From Streptomyces sp. TLI_105 (GTDB lineage Bacteria; Actinomycetota; Actinomycetes; Streptomycetales; Streptomycetaceae): 64,000 nt of DNA. How positions within the stretch are numbered: the first letter of the stretch is position 1; every line of letters starts with the position of its first letter. Below, piece by piece: positions 17,388 to 25,403 of the stretch. The stretch is taken from positions 7,758,001 to 7,822,000 of the forward strand of contig NZ_FNSM01000001.1 of the NCBI RefSeq assembly GCF_900105415.1, given 5' to 3'. The position numbers and the translations under genes were made by a program. The notes below the pieces were generated by a model. The model had not been told where the DNA came from. It did no database searches and saw only the letters and a program-made list of their open reading frames with translations.

Positions 17388-17423
17388 ACTTTAGGTATGG
17401 GTGTATAGGTATGTCAACATACC
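17388..17423 (-). promoter_or_regulatory. marR promoter with overlapping palindromic operator
   Basis: On the minus strand TTGACA (17417-17412) and TAAAGT (17393-17388) are separated by 18 bp, placing +1 at 17381, the G of the GTG start. GGTATG-TCAA-CATACC (17408-17423) is a perfect dyad covering the -35 box, and a further GGTATG half-site lies at 17394-17399. This layout fits a MarR autorepression operator. Confidence 0.65.
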
Positions 17424-17434
17424 CACTGGGTGCT

Positions 17435-18985
17435 TCACGAACCGCTGGTGCGCGTGAACTTGCCCAGGCCCTCGTGGTTCAGGTACTCGACGGTGAAGGA
17501 CTTCCCGTCCGGGGTGAAGGTGACCCCGGTGGGACCTACGGCGTTCTCGCCGGCCGTCGGGAAGCTGAACGTGTCGCCGGCGTAGTGGGTGAGCCGGTAC
17601 GACTGGGGCTTCGGGCCCAGCTGGAGCGTGAGGGTGCCGTCCGTGGCGGCGATGACCTTCGCGCGCCCGTAGTAGGGGTTGTCGAACGTGCCCGCGTACG
17701 TGTCGGCGGCCTTCGCGGGCGCCGCGCCGGACGGCGGGTGGGCGTAGTCGGTCTTCGACCGGAGCGCGTCCGTCTGCTGCTGGTACACCGAGTTGATGAG
17801 GGGGATCCAGTCACGGCTGACCTTGCCGGTCTGCGCGATGTCGAAGAAGTCGAGGGCGACGGCGTCGGCGACCCCGACCGGAGAGGCATTGGTCAGGACG
17901 ACGATGCCGAGCTGCTCTCCGGGCAGCATCGTCACGTTGGTGTGCGCGCCCAGCTCGAATCCTCCCGTGTGCGAGAGCCTGAGCCGGCCCTCGTCGTCGT
18001 AACTCACGTTCCAGCCCAGGCCGTAGAAGCCGGTGCGGCCGGCCGGGGCGTGCGGCGGGCTCGAGACCGACTCGGGCCAGTGGGTGCGTTCCAGGGCGGC
18101 GGCGTCGATGATCTGCTTGCCGTCGAGCTTGCCGTTGCCGAGCTGGAGCCTCAGCCAGGTCGTCATGTCGCGGGCGCTGGAGCTGACTCCGCCGGCGGGG
18201 GACTGGGCGTCCGGGTTCCGCACGAACGCGGGCCTCCAGGCGCCGTCCACCTTGGCGTGGCCCCAGGCCCGGTCGGCGGCCTTCGCGAAGTCCTGGAAGC
18301 GCGAGCTGGTGGAGTTCATGCCGGCCGGCTTGTAGAGCGTGTCGTCGGAGAGCTTCTCCCAGGACACGCCCTTCTCCTCGGCGACCGCCTGAGCGGCGGC
18401 CGTGAGGCCGAAGTTGGTGTACGCGTAGCTGGCGCGGAACGGGGTGAGGGGCGCGTACCGCAGATGGGACAGGATGTACGCGCGGTCGTAGCCGAGGTCT
18501 TCGAGCAGGTCGCCCTCGTGGTCGGGGAGGCCGCTGCGGTGCGCGAACAGGTCGGCGGCCGTCACGTGGGAAGTGACCCACGGATCCTTGAGCTTGAAGT
18601 CCGGCAGGTTCGGGGCGACCGGCTTGGCCCAGCCGTCGACGCCCAGGGCCCCGGCCATGACGGTGGAGGCGACCGGCTTCGACACGGAGGCCAGTTGGAA
18701 CACGGTGTCTGCGTCGACGGCGGCGCTCTCCCCGACCTTTCGCACGCCGTACCCCTTCAGGCTGATCACCTTGCCGTCGTGGACGACGCCGACGGCCACG
18801 CCCGGCACGCCGGTGCGTTTCATGGCGTCCTTGACAACCGTGTCGAGCTGGTCGACGGCGCGTTTCACGGCCGCGTCGTCGAGCTGGGGCGGTGGTTGAG
18901 GCGGAGGCGGTGTGGGGCTGGGCGCCGCGGCGCCGACAAGCGCCGCCGCCAGTCCTGCCGCGGCAAGCCATCGAACGGTGCTCAT
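17435..18985 (-). CDS. secreted serine hydrolase, class C beta-lactamase/DD-peptidase fold
   Basis: 516 residues from the ATG at 18985. A signal peptide (MSTVRWLAAAGLAAALVGAA) is followed by a short Pro-rich linker. Active-site elements of the S12 family are present: S-x-x-K as SVSK in FQLASVSKPV, the Tyr motif YTN in SYAYTNFG, and HTG in LSHTGGFE. A C-terminal beta-rich domain (about 400-516, DTYAGTFDNPYYG) is of the kind found in related esterases. Members are D-aminopeptidases, esterases or penicillin-binding proteins; true beta-lactamase action is unlikely to be the main role. It is a separate unit, divergent from the nitrilase remnant. Confidence 0.9.
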   Translation of the reverse strand: MSTVRWLAAAGLAAALVGAAAPSPTPPPPQPPPQLDDAAVKRAVDQLDTVVKDAMKRTGVPGVAVGVVHDGKVISLKGYGVRKVGESAAVDADTVFQLASVSKPVASTVMAGALGVDGWAKPVAPNLPDFKLKDPWVTSHVTAADLFAHRSGLPDHEGDLLEDLGYDRAYILSHLRYAPLTPFRASYAYTNFGLTAAAQAVAEEKGVSWEKLSDDTLYKPAGMNSTSSRFQDFAKAADRAWGHAKVDGAWRPAFVRNPDAQSPAGGVSSSARDMTTWLRLQLGNGKLDGKQIIDAAALERTHWPESVSSPPHAPAGRTGFYGLGWNVSYDDEGRLRLSHTGGFELGAHTNVTMLPGEQLGIVVLTNASPVGVADAVALDFFDIAQTGKVSRDWIPLINSVYQQQTDALRSKTDYAHPPSGAAPAKAADTYAGTFDNPYYGRAKVIAATDGTLTLQLGPKPQSYRLTHYAGDTFSFPTAGENAVGPTGVTFTPDGKSFTVEYLNHEGLGKFTRTSGS

Positions 18986-19130
18986 CTCTCCATTCAAAGG
19001 CCTGCCCCGACGTCTGTCGCGCGCTGCTGGAGCGGCCCGCGCCCCTGCCCCCATCACGCGCCCTCGAAGTCCGGTCGACGACCACGGGGACGGGTTGCCG
19101 GGCGAGTGGTGATGTTCCTAGCGTCGGATC

Positions 19131-20086
19131 ATGACTCCGACCTCTGCTGACGTCCCTGCCTCCGCCGAGCCCCGCCGCACCGTGACCGTCGCCGTCGTCC
19201 AGGCGGCCGCCCCGCTCCTCGACACCCCGGCCGCGGTGGCCCGGGCCGAGCAGCTCGTCCGCGAGGCCGTCGCCCGGGACGCCGAGCTCGTCGTCCTGCC
19301 CGAGGCGTTCATCGGCGGCTACCCCAAGGGGCTGGACTTCGGCATCACGGTCGGCAGCCGCACCCCCGCGGGCCGCGACCTCTTCCGCCGCTACCACGCC
19401 GCCGCCATCGAGATCCCCGGCCCGGAGACCGAGACGCTCGCCGCCGTCACCCGGGAACTCGGCTGCCACGCCGTGATCGGCGCGGTCGAACGCCGGGGCG
19501 GCACCCTGTACTGCGTCGCGCTCTTCTTCGGCCCCGACGGCTACCTGGGCCTGCACCGCAAGCTCATGCCCACCGCCGCCGAGCGCTACCTCTGGGGCCA
19601 GGGCGACGGCTCCACCCTGACCGTCATCGACACCGGCGCCGCCCGCGTCGGCGCGGCCATCTGCTGGGAGAACTACATGCCGCTCCTGCGCACCGCGATG
19701 TACGCCAAGGGCGTCGACCTGTGGTGCGCGCCGACCGTCGACGACCGCGACGCCTGGCAGGCCACCATGCGCCACATCGCCCTGGAGGGCCGCTGCTTCG
19801 TCCTCAGCGCCTGCGCCGCGACGCCCTGCCGGACGACCTCCACCCCGTCCAGGGCGACGCGCCCGACACCGTGCTGATCGGCGGCGGCTCCGTCATCGTC
19901 TCCCCGCTGGGGGAGGTCCTCGCCGGCCCGCTGCGCGACGGCGAGGGCGTCCTGACCGCCGAGCTCGACCTCGACGAGCTCGCCCGCGCCCGCTTCGACC
20001 TCGACGCCACCGGCCACTACGCCCGCCCCGACGTCTTCACCCTCCACGTCGACGAGACCGCCCGCACCACCGTGACCAGCGAGTAG
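19131..20086 (+). pseudogene. nitrilase-family carbon-nitrogen hydrolase broken by a frameshift
   Basis: The first frame (19131-19877) encodes a nitrilase with the full Glu58-Lys144-Cys178 triad (LPEAF, GLHRKLMPT, AICWENYMP). After FVLSAC at about 19797-19814 it runs into unrelated residues. The expected continuation (LRRDALPDDLHPVQGD ... GGGSVIVSPLGEVLAGPL ... ATGHYARPDVF) is in another frame from 19811 to the stop at 20086. Together they make a normal-length nitrilase. At the junction only one CCTGC remains, where relatives would be expected to have CCTGC, a few codons, then CCTGC again, so a roughly 10-base slippage deletion is plausible. A sequencing error is the alternative. Confidence 0.8.
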
Positions 20087-20147
20087 AGGGCGCAGCACGC
20101 CCCCGCCGGTCGGGTTCCCCCCGCGGCCGGCGGTAGACTCGGCGACC

Positions 20148-20945
20148 GTGGCGGATACCCAGTACGAAGACTTGTTGAAAATGGTGCTCACCTCGGGGAC
20201 GGCCAAGGCCGACCGGACGGGCACAGGCACCCGGAGCGTCTTCGGACACCAGCTCCGCTACGACCTCTCGCAGGGATTCCCTCTGGTCACCACCAAGAAG
20301 GTGCACCTCAAGTCCATCGTGTACGAGCTGCTGTGGTTCCTCCGCGGCGACTCCAACGTCGGCTGGCTGCGGGAGAACGGCGTCACCATCTGGGACGAGT
20401 GGGCCGACGACAAGGGCGAACTCGGCCCCGTCTACGGGGTGCAGTGGCGCTCCTGGCCCACGCCGGACGGCCGGCACATCGACCAGATCAGCCAGGTCCT
20501 CGACACGCTGCGCCGTGACCCGGACTCCCGCCGGATGATCGTGTCCGCCTGGAACGTCGCCGAACTGGACCGGATGGCGCTCGCCCCGTGCCACGCCTTC
20601 TTCCAGTTCTACGTCGCCGACGGCAAGCTCTCCTGCCAGCTGTACCAGCGCAGCGCGGACCTGTTCCTCGGCGTCCCGTTCAACATCGCCAGCTACGCCC
20701 TGCTCACCCACATGGTGGCGCAGCAGACCGGCCTGGAGCCGGGCGACTTCATCTGGACCGGCGGCGACTGCCACATCTACGACAACCACGTGGAGCAGGT
20801 GACCGAGCAGCTCACCCGCACCCCGTACGACTTCCCCGAGCTGAAGCTGCACAAGGCCGACTCGCTGTTCGACTACGCCTTCTCCGACGTGGAGATCGTC
20901 GGCTACCGGCACCACCCGGCGATCAAGGCTCCGGTCGCGGTATGA
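20148..20945 (+). CDS. thyA: thymidylate synthase
   Basis: 265 residues, the length of bacterial ThyA. The folate-dependent enzyme methylates dUMP to dTMP. Catalytic Cys148 is in [11 protein letters not shown]; the dUMP phosphate site [26 protein letters not shown] and [10 protein letters not shown] are all present. The GTG start at 20148 lies 8 bases after TAGACT (20134-20139), a good -10 box, so the message may be almost leaderless. folA overlaps by ATGA, coupling synthesis of dTMP with regeneration of tetrahydrofolate. Confidence 0.98.
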   Translation: MADTQYEDLLKMVLTSGTAKADRTGTGTRSVFGHQLRYDLSQGFPLVTTKKVHLKSIVYELLWFLRGDSNVGWLRENGVTIWDEWADDKGELGPVYGVQWRSWPTPDGRHIDQISQVLDTLRRDPDSRRMIVSAWNVAELDRMALAPCHAFFQFYVADGKLSCQLYQRSADLFLGVPFNIASYALLTHMVAQQTGLEPGDFIWTGGDCHIYDNHVEQVTEQLTRTPYDFPELKLHKADSLFDYAFSDVEIVGYRHHPAIKAPVAV

Positions 20946-21460
20946 GTACGGGTGTGAACATCGGGCTCATCTGGGCACAGACGACCGACGGTGTGATCGG
21001 TGCCGACAACACGATCCCGTGGCGCCTCCCCGAGGACATGGCGCACTTCAAGGCGACCACCCTCGGCCGCCCCGTGATCATGGGCCGGAAGACCTGGGAC
21101 TCACTGCCCGCGCGCTTCCGCCCCCTGGTCGGCCGCCGCAACATCGTGGTGACCCGCGATGCGCGGTGGACGGCCGAGGGCGCGGAGCGCGCCGGCTCCG
21201 TCGAGACGGCGCTGGAGCTGGCGGCCGGGCCGCCGGAGCCGGCCGGCGAGGCTCTCGCCTGGGTGATGGGCGGCGGCGAGATCTACCGTGCCGCCCTGCC
21301 CCATGCCAGGACGCTCTCGGTGACGGAGGTCGACACCGCTGTCACCGGCGACACCTACGCTCCGGCCGTCGATCCCGACTGGCGGGTCTCGGAGGACACC
21401 GGCTGGCGGGACTCCACGACGGGCCTGCGCTACCGCATCCGCCGCTACGACCGCCCGTAA
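20942..21460 (+). CDS. folA: dihydrofolate reductase
   Basis: 172 residues. It reduces dihydrofolate, including that released by the adjacent thymidylate synthase. Recognisable elements are [36 protein letters not shown] with the active-site acidic residue in the LPEDM helix, [12 protein letters not shown], and the NADPH-binding VMGGGEIY. The ATG overlaps the thyA stop. It ends 17 bases before the convergent MerR-HEAT gene, with no separate terminator visible. Confidence 0.97.
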   Translation: MSTGVNIGLIWAQTTDGVIGADNTIPWRLPEDMAHFKATTLGRPVIMGRKTWDSLPARFRPLVGRRNIVVTRDARWTAEGAERAGSVETALELAAGPPEPAGEALAWVMGGGEIYRAALPHARTLSVTEVDTAVTGDTYAPAVDPDWRVSEDTGWRDSTTGLRYRIRRYDRP

Positions 21461-21477
21461 CCGCCCGGACGGACCCG

Positions 21478-22482
21478 TCAGAGCACCTCGCGCCTCCCGA
21501 GGATGTACGCGGCGGTCAGCGCTACGGCGCGGTCCCCGTCGCGGGACAGGTCCGTGAGGGCGCGTGACGCCGTGGACCCCGGGATGTCCGCGAGGGCCTG
21601 GGCCAGGCGTCGGCGCGCGGAGGGTTCCGTGGTGCCGTGGGCGAGGCGGTCGACGAGCAGGCCGGTGATACGGTCCGCGAGCGCGGGACGGCTCGCCAGC
21701 GCGCTCAGCGCGTCGGCCGCGTCGACGTCGTTCGCCTCCTCGACGACCATGTCGATGAGCGTCGGGACCGCCTCGGGCGCGCCCCGCACCCCCAGCTCCA
21801 GGGCCGCGTGCCTGCGGACCGCGACGTCGGCGTCTCCGAGGGCCTCCCGCAGCAGCTCGGTCGCCCTGTCGCCCGGGATCTCCGCGACGACCCGGACGGC
21901 CCGGTCGCGCACCTCGGCCGACGGTGCCCCGAGGCCCCGTGCGAGCAGCGGCAGTCCCTCCTCGCCCGAGCGCGCCAGCGCCCAGCGGAGGGCTCCGGCC
22001 ACGCTCGGGTCCGTCTCGCCCAGCACCGCCTCGACGAGCCCCTCCACCGGCACCGGAGCCTCATCGGCCGAGGACAGGGCGGCGCGCTGCCGTGTCTCGG
22101 GGCTCTTCGACGCCAGCGCCTGGAGGAGGGCGACGGTCCGCAGGACGTCGTGCCAGTCGGCGGGTTCCGCGGAGCCGATCCGGCGCAGCCGCGTGAGCAG
22201 CTCCGTCTCGGCCGCGATGCGTGCGCGCGTCTGCCGGACGAGGTCCTCGACGAGCTCCGAGGGCGCGAAGCCGGGATCGTCGAGCGCGCGCCCCACCTCG
22301 CGGAGCGACAGTCCCAGGGACCGCAGGCTCTCGATGTGGAAGATGCGCCGGATGTCCTCGTCGGAGTACTCCCGGTAGCCGCCGCCGGTGCGGTCCGTCG
22401 GCCGCACCAGGCCGAGCGCGTCGTAGTGCCTGAGCATGCGGGCACTGACCCCGGAGTACCGGGCCACCTCGCCGATCAACAC
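21478..22482 (-). CDS. MerR-family regulator fused to HEAT repeats
   Basis: 334 residues. An N-terminal MerR helix-turn-helix and wing (LIGEVARYSGVSARMLRHYD, GGGYREYSDEDIRRI) and coiled coil (about 75-110) are followed by about 200 residues of HEAT-like helical repeats (RDRAVRVVAEIPGDRATELL, VRRHAALELGVRGAPEAVPT). The GTG at 22482 has GGAGGAG about 10 bases upstream. It is encoded after a stand-alone HEAT protein in the same operon, and that operon's promoter (23239-23269) has the 19-bp spacer and dyad expected for MerR activation. The HEAT part probably binds a protein or small ligand; the signal is unknown. Confidence 0.9.
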   Translation of the reverse strand: MLIGEVARYSGVSARMLRHYDALGLVRPTDRTGGGYREYSDEDIRRIFHIESLRSLGLSLREVGRALDDPGFAPSELVEDLVRQTRARIAAETELLTRLRRIGSAEPADWHDVLRTVALLQALASKSPETRQRAALSSADEAPVPVEGLVEAVLGETDPSVAGALRWALARSGEEGLPLLARGLGAPSAEVRDRAVRVVAEIPGDRATELLREALGDADVAVRRHAALELGVRGAPEAVPTLIDMVVEEANDVDAADALSALASRPALADRITGLLVDRLAHGTTEPSARRRLAQALADIPGSTASRALTDLSRDGDRAVALTAAYILGRREVL

Positions 22483-22561
22483 CGTCCGTCACTCCTCCCG
22501 CCGGTCCTCCGGCCGGTCCGTCCGCCACTCCTCCGGCCGGTCCGTCCGTCACTCTTCCCGG
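22483..22561. repeat. short tandem duplication between HEAT and MerR-HEAT genes
   Basis: Three imperfect copies of a unit around GTCCGTCCGTCACTCCTCC start near 22483, 22516 and 22541. On the coding (minus) strand each copy carries a GGAGGAGTG-like ribosome-site element. The copy nearest the HEAT gene contains that gene's stop codon and the copy nearest the MerR gene supplies its ribosome site, so a local duplication has lengthened the intercistronic gap. Confidence 0.6.
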
Positions 22562-23217
22562 CCGGTCGGGCCGAGGGCCACGATCCGCTTCGCCTCCTCG
22601 ATCGCGAAGTCGAAGCCGGCCTGCGGGTCGTGCGACAGCTTCTCCGTGGCGATCGCGTGCCGGCGCACCTGGGGGCGGGGATCCGACAGCGCGGCGCGCA
22701 GGACCGGCGTCATCGTCTCACCGAGCGCGATCAGCGCCCGGCTGAGGCTCAGCCACGTCTCGCGCCCGCCCCGCCCGAGCTGGCTCGCCAGCATTCCGGC
22801 CAGCTCGGACTCCTCGCCTTCGGGCACGAGGACGACCGCCGCCCGCCAGGCGCTCCGGGCCACCTCGTCGTCGGGGTCGGTCAGGAGCTCCCGTGTGATC
22901 GCCGGCCAGGCCCGCCCGTCGCCGATCTTGGACAGGGTGTGCAGGGCCTGGCTGCGTGCCCGGGGCCGCTCCGAGCGGAGCTCGTCGAGGAGCCGGGGGA
23001 GCGTCAGGGCCGACGAGTGGCGGGTGAGCGCCCACGTGAGCATCTCGCGGACCTGGAAGTCCGGCTCGACCGCGCACCGTCCGACGAGCTCGTCGACGCA
23101 CCCCGGGTCCGGTGCGGTGCCCACCGCCAGCGCGGCCCGCAGCCGGACCGACGGGCTGTCGCTCCCGAGCCCCCGCAGAGCCCGCGTCGTCTTCGTGTCG
23201 TCGTTCGCCATGGTCAT
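22549..23217 (-). CDS. HEAT-repeat protein, partner of the MerR-HEAT regulator
   Basis: About 222 residues from the ATG at 23217, which follows GAGGAGG by 8 bases. The whole chain is alpha-helical HEAT repeats (SPSVRLRAALAVGTAPD, FQVREMLTWALTRHSS, RPRARSQALHTLSKIGDG, DDEVARSAWRAAVVLVP). No catalytic motif is seen. It resembles the HEAT half of the downstream regulator, so it may compete for or relay the same signal. It is first gene of a two-gene operon driven from the MerR-type promoter. Confidence 0.85.
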   Translation of the reverse strand: MTMANDDTKTTRALRGLGSDSPSVRLRAALAVGTAPDPGCVDELVGRCAVEPDFQVREMLTWALTRHSSALTLPRLLDELRSERPRARSQALHTLSKIGDGRAWPAITRELLTDPDDEVARSAWRAAVVLVPEGEESELAGMLASQLGRGGRETWLSLSRALIALGETMTPVLRAALSDPRPQVRRHAIATEKLSHDPQAGFDFAIEEAKRIVALGPTGREE

Positions 23218-23238
23218 CGGGACCACCTCCTCGGCCAC

Positions 23239-23269
23239 AGTGAAGACCTTGTCACCGTGTCAAGGTCAA
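23239..23269 (-). promoter_or_regulatory. MerR-type promoter: 19-bp spacer with central dyad
   Basis: On the minus strand TTGACC (-35, 23269-23264) and TTCACT (-10, 23244-23239) are 19 bp apart. The spacer is filled by a 21-bp dyad at 23246-23266 with arms ACCTTG / CAAGGT around TCACCGTGT. An over-long spacer carrying the operator is the hallmark of promoters twisted open by MerR proteins, and the operon encodes one. Confidence 0.7.
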
Positions 23270-23306
23270 CTGCGGCCGGGCGGGCGGCTCTGCGGGGAGA
23301 GGGGGT

Positions 23307-23843
23307 TCAGTACGTGTGACCGACGTGCGCGAGGGCCTGCTTCAGGAGCGTCCCCTGACCGCCGGGCATCTCGTTCTGCACGGCCGCGGAGGCCGCTTCC
23401 TGCGGGCTGAACCAGACGAGGTCGAGAGCGTCCTGCCGGGGGCGGCAGTCGCCGCTCACCGGGACGATGTAGGCGAGGGAGACGGCGTGCTGGCGCGGGT
23501 CGTGGTAGGGCGTGACGCCGGCCGTGGGGAAGTACTCCGCGACCGTGAAGGGCTGCAAGGAGGCCGGGACGCGGGGCAGGGCCACCGGGCCGAGGTCCTT
23601 CTCCAGGTGGCGCAGCAGCGCGTCCCGGACCCGCTCGTGGTGCATGACGCGGCCGGACACCAGGGTGCGGCTGATCGTTCCCTCCGCGCCGATCCGCAGG
23701 AGCAGCCCGATGCTGGTGACTTCACCGCTGTCGTCCACGCGCACGGGGACGGCCTCGACGTAGAGGATCGGCATCCGGGCCCTGGCCGTGTCCAGTTCGT
23801 CGGTGGTCAGCCAGCCGGGCGTGGTCTCAGTCATGTCAGACAT
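23307..23843 (-). CDS. NUDIX-like hydrolase family protein (DUF4916-like)
   Basis: 178 residues. The fold-level pattern of actinobacterial NUDIX/DUF4916 proteins is visible (ILYVEAVPVRVDDSGEVTSI, FTVAEYFPTAG, QHAVSLAYIVPVSGD, DLVWFSPQEA), but the canonical GX5EX7REUXEEXGU box is not intact, so nucleotide pyrophosphatase activity is uncertain. A TATGAT sequence sits 6 bases before the ATG at 23843, so transcription could start at the A of the ATG (leaderless). Confidence 0.8.
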   Translation of the reverse strand: MSDMTETTPGWLTTDELDTARARMPILYVEAVPVRVDDSGEVTSIGLLLRIGAEGTISRTLVSGRVMHHERVRDALLRHLEKDLGPVALPRVPASLQPFTVAEYFPTAGVTPYHDPRQHAVSLAYIVPVSGDCRPRQDALDLVWFSPQEAASAAVQNEMPGGQGTLLKQALAHVGHTY

Positions 23844-23849
23844 CGCTTG

Positions 23850-23855
23850 ATCATA
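23850..23855 (-). promoter_or_regulatory. -10 box giving a probable leaderless transcript
   Basis: Minus-strand TATGAT with six bases before the ATG at 23843 places +1 on the start codon. The -35 region is weak (no good TTGACA match at 17-18 bp), so confidence is limited. Confidence 0.4.
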
Positions 23856-23937
23856 CTTTCCGGGCTGTGTTTCGGCCCAGGCCGCGTGTCCGCCGGCCGG
23901 GTGGGAGTTCGGAGCGGCCGCCGCGAGGGAGGGGCGC

Positions 23938-24321
23938 TCAGAGGGGCTGGATCCGGGTCCGCAGGAGACAGAACTCGTTGCCCTCCGGGTCGGCCAGCAC
24001 GTGCCAGCTCACGCTGTCGTCCTGGCCGACGTCGGTGGGCCGGGCGCCGAGGGCGAGCAGCCGCTCCAGCTCCGCGTCCTGGTCGCGGTCGGTGGGGTTG
24101 ACGTCGATGTGCAGACGGAGCTTCCCGGTGCGGGGGTCGCTGCTGGGGCTGAGGAGGAGCGTCGGCTGCGGCCCGCCGAAGACGGCGCCGGGCGGCCCGA
24201 TCTGGATGCTCCCGTCGTCATCCCGGCCGATCTCGACGTATCCGAGGACCTCGCTCCAGAACGCGGCGAGCCGCTCGGGGTCGGCGCAGTCGAGGATCAG
24301 TTCGGTGATGTGGCATGCCAT
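23938..24321 (-). CDS. VOC superfamily (glyoxalase/bleomycin-resistance fold) protein
   Basis: 127 residues, one full VOC unit: HITELILDCADPERLAAFW, then HIDVNPTDRDQDAELERLLA and WHVLADPEGNEFCLLR. The putative metal ligands His (HITE), His (HIDV) and the Glu in GNEFCL are kept. Small actinobacterial homologues are of unknown substrate. It is a single gene with no operon partner. Confidence 0.88.
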   Translation of the reverse strand: MACHITELILDCADPERLAAFWSEVLGYVEIGRDDDGSIQIGPPGAVFGGPQPTLLLSPSSDPRTGKLRLHIDVNPTDRDQDAELERLLALGARPTDVGQDDSVSWHVLADPEGNEFCLLRTRIQPL

Positions 24322-24390
24322 GCCCGCCAGTGTACGTGCGGAGGATGGTGAGAGGGCGTCAGATCGCAGAGCGGTGGCCCTGGTTGGCGA

Positions 24391-25143
24391 TCACATCAGC
24401 AGGGAGCCGGGGTCCCGGACCAGCGGGGCCGTGCCCACCGAGTTGCTCACGTTGAAGGTGACGCTCCCCGCGCGGTAGCGGTCCTCCGTCCATTCGATGG
24501 GGCGGCCGTCCTGGTTGCTCGTCAGATGGCGCTGGCGCAGGAGCGGGCTGCCCCGGCGGACGCGGAGCAGACGGGCGTCGTCGCTCCCGGCGGGAACGGC
24601 GTCGATGAGGTGCTCGCCGTAGTGGGCGACGATGCCCGCGTCCTCGGCCATGCTGTCCATGATCGAAGCGCAGTCGACGGGCAGGGACTCGACGGTGGGC
24701 GCGACCCACTCCGCGTACGCCGTGCGCTCCAGCATCACCGGCTCGTCGTCCAGACAGCGCAGGCGCAGGACGTCCAGGACCGTCGCTCCCTGCGGTAGGG
24801 CGAGACGGCGCGCCTCCTCGGGCGTGGCCCGACGGCGCTCGCGGTGGAGGAAGCGGCTCGCCGACCGGTAGCCCGTGGTCCGCGCCCACTGGGCGAAGCT
24901 GTGGAGCTCGGCGAAGCTGTGCCGGCGCTCCCTGCGGAGCACGATGCGGCGGGCGCCCTGGCGGGAGCCGATGATTCCCTCCGAGGTGAGCAGGGCGACG
25001 GCCTGGCGCACCGTGCCGCGCGACGCGGACCAGCGGTCGGCGAGGTCGCTCTCGGACGGCAGCCGGGCGCCGACGGGGTATTCGCCGCTGAGGATCGAGC
25101 GGCGGAGCTCCTCCGCGATCTCCATGTAGAGCGCCGTCACCAT
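24391..25143 (-). CDS. GntR/HutC-family regulator with UTRA domain
   Basis: About 250 residues. The GntR winged helix (ALYMEIAEELRRSILSGEYP, GARLPSESDLADRW, ASRGTVRQAVALLTSEGII) is followed by a UTRA effector domain (about 85-245). The ATG at 25143 starts MVTALYMEI. It is divergent from the ABC importer operon; a HutC-type dyad (25363-25376) lies just before that operon. UTRA regulators usually sense a small metabolite linked to the transported substrate and release DNA on binding. Confidence 0.93.
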   Translation of the reverse strand: MVTALYMEIAEELRRSILSGEYPVGARLPSESDLADRWSASRGTVRQAVALLTSEGIIGSRQGARRIVLRRERRHSFAELHSFAQWARTTGYRSASRFLHRERRRATPEEARRLALPQGATVLDVLRLRCLDDEPVMLERTAYAEWVAPTVESLPVDCASIMDSMAEDAGIVAHYGEHLIDAVPAGSDDARLLRVRRGSPLLRQRHLTSNQDGRPIEWTEDRYRAGSVTFNVSNSVGTAPLVRDPGSLLM

Positions 25144-25362
25144 GCCCCCATCTCGTACTCGGCTGCGCACACCACGTCACGGTGTGCGCCGTCCCCGTGC
25201 CCACCCTAACCCGACGATCCGACGCCCGACGGCCCGGTCGACCCGCCTCAAGTCCAGGGACGTCACCTGAGGTTCAACGCAACCGGCTCTTCCGGGAGGC
25301 GCCCGGATCCGGCCATGTGCCGTTCATTTTCCGGACAGGAGGCGCGGGCGAACTAGGGGCGG

Positions 25363-25376
25363 CTTGTTCAGACAAG
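25363..25376. promoter_or_regulatory. GntR/HutC-type operator before the ABC importer operon
   Basis: CTTGTTCAGACAAG is a 5-bp perfect dyad (CTTGT/ACAAG) close to the HutC-subfamily consensus of the form CTTGTnnAGACAAG. It ends 27 bases before the GTG of the solute-binding protein gene, a repressor position. Confidence 0.65.
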
Positions 25377-25403
25377 TTCCGTCACTCGCTTCTGGGAGAA
25401 CCC

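Noticed and set aside
17435..18985. Resistance-type class C beta-lactamase
   Set aside because: The SxxK/YxN/HTG set and the C-terminal beta domain fit the broader S12 esterase/peptidase group, so a resistance label is not justified.
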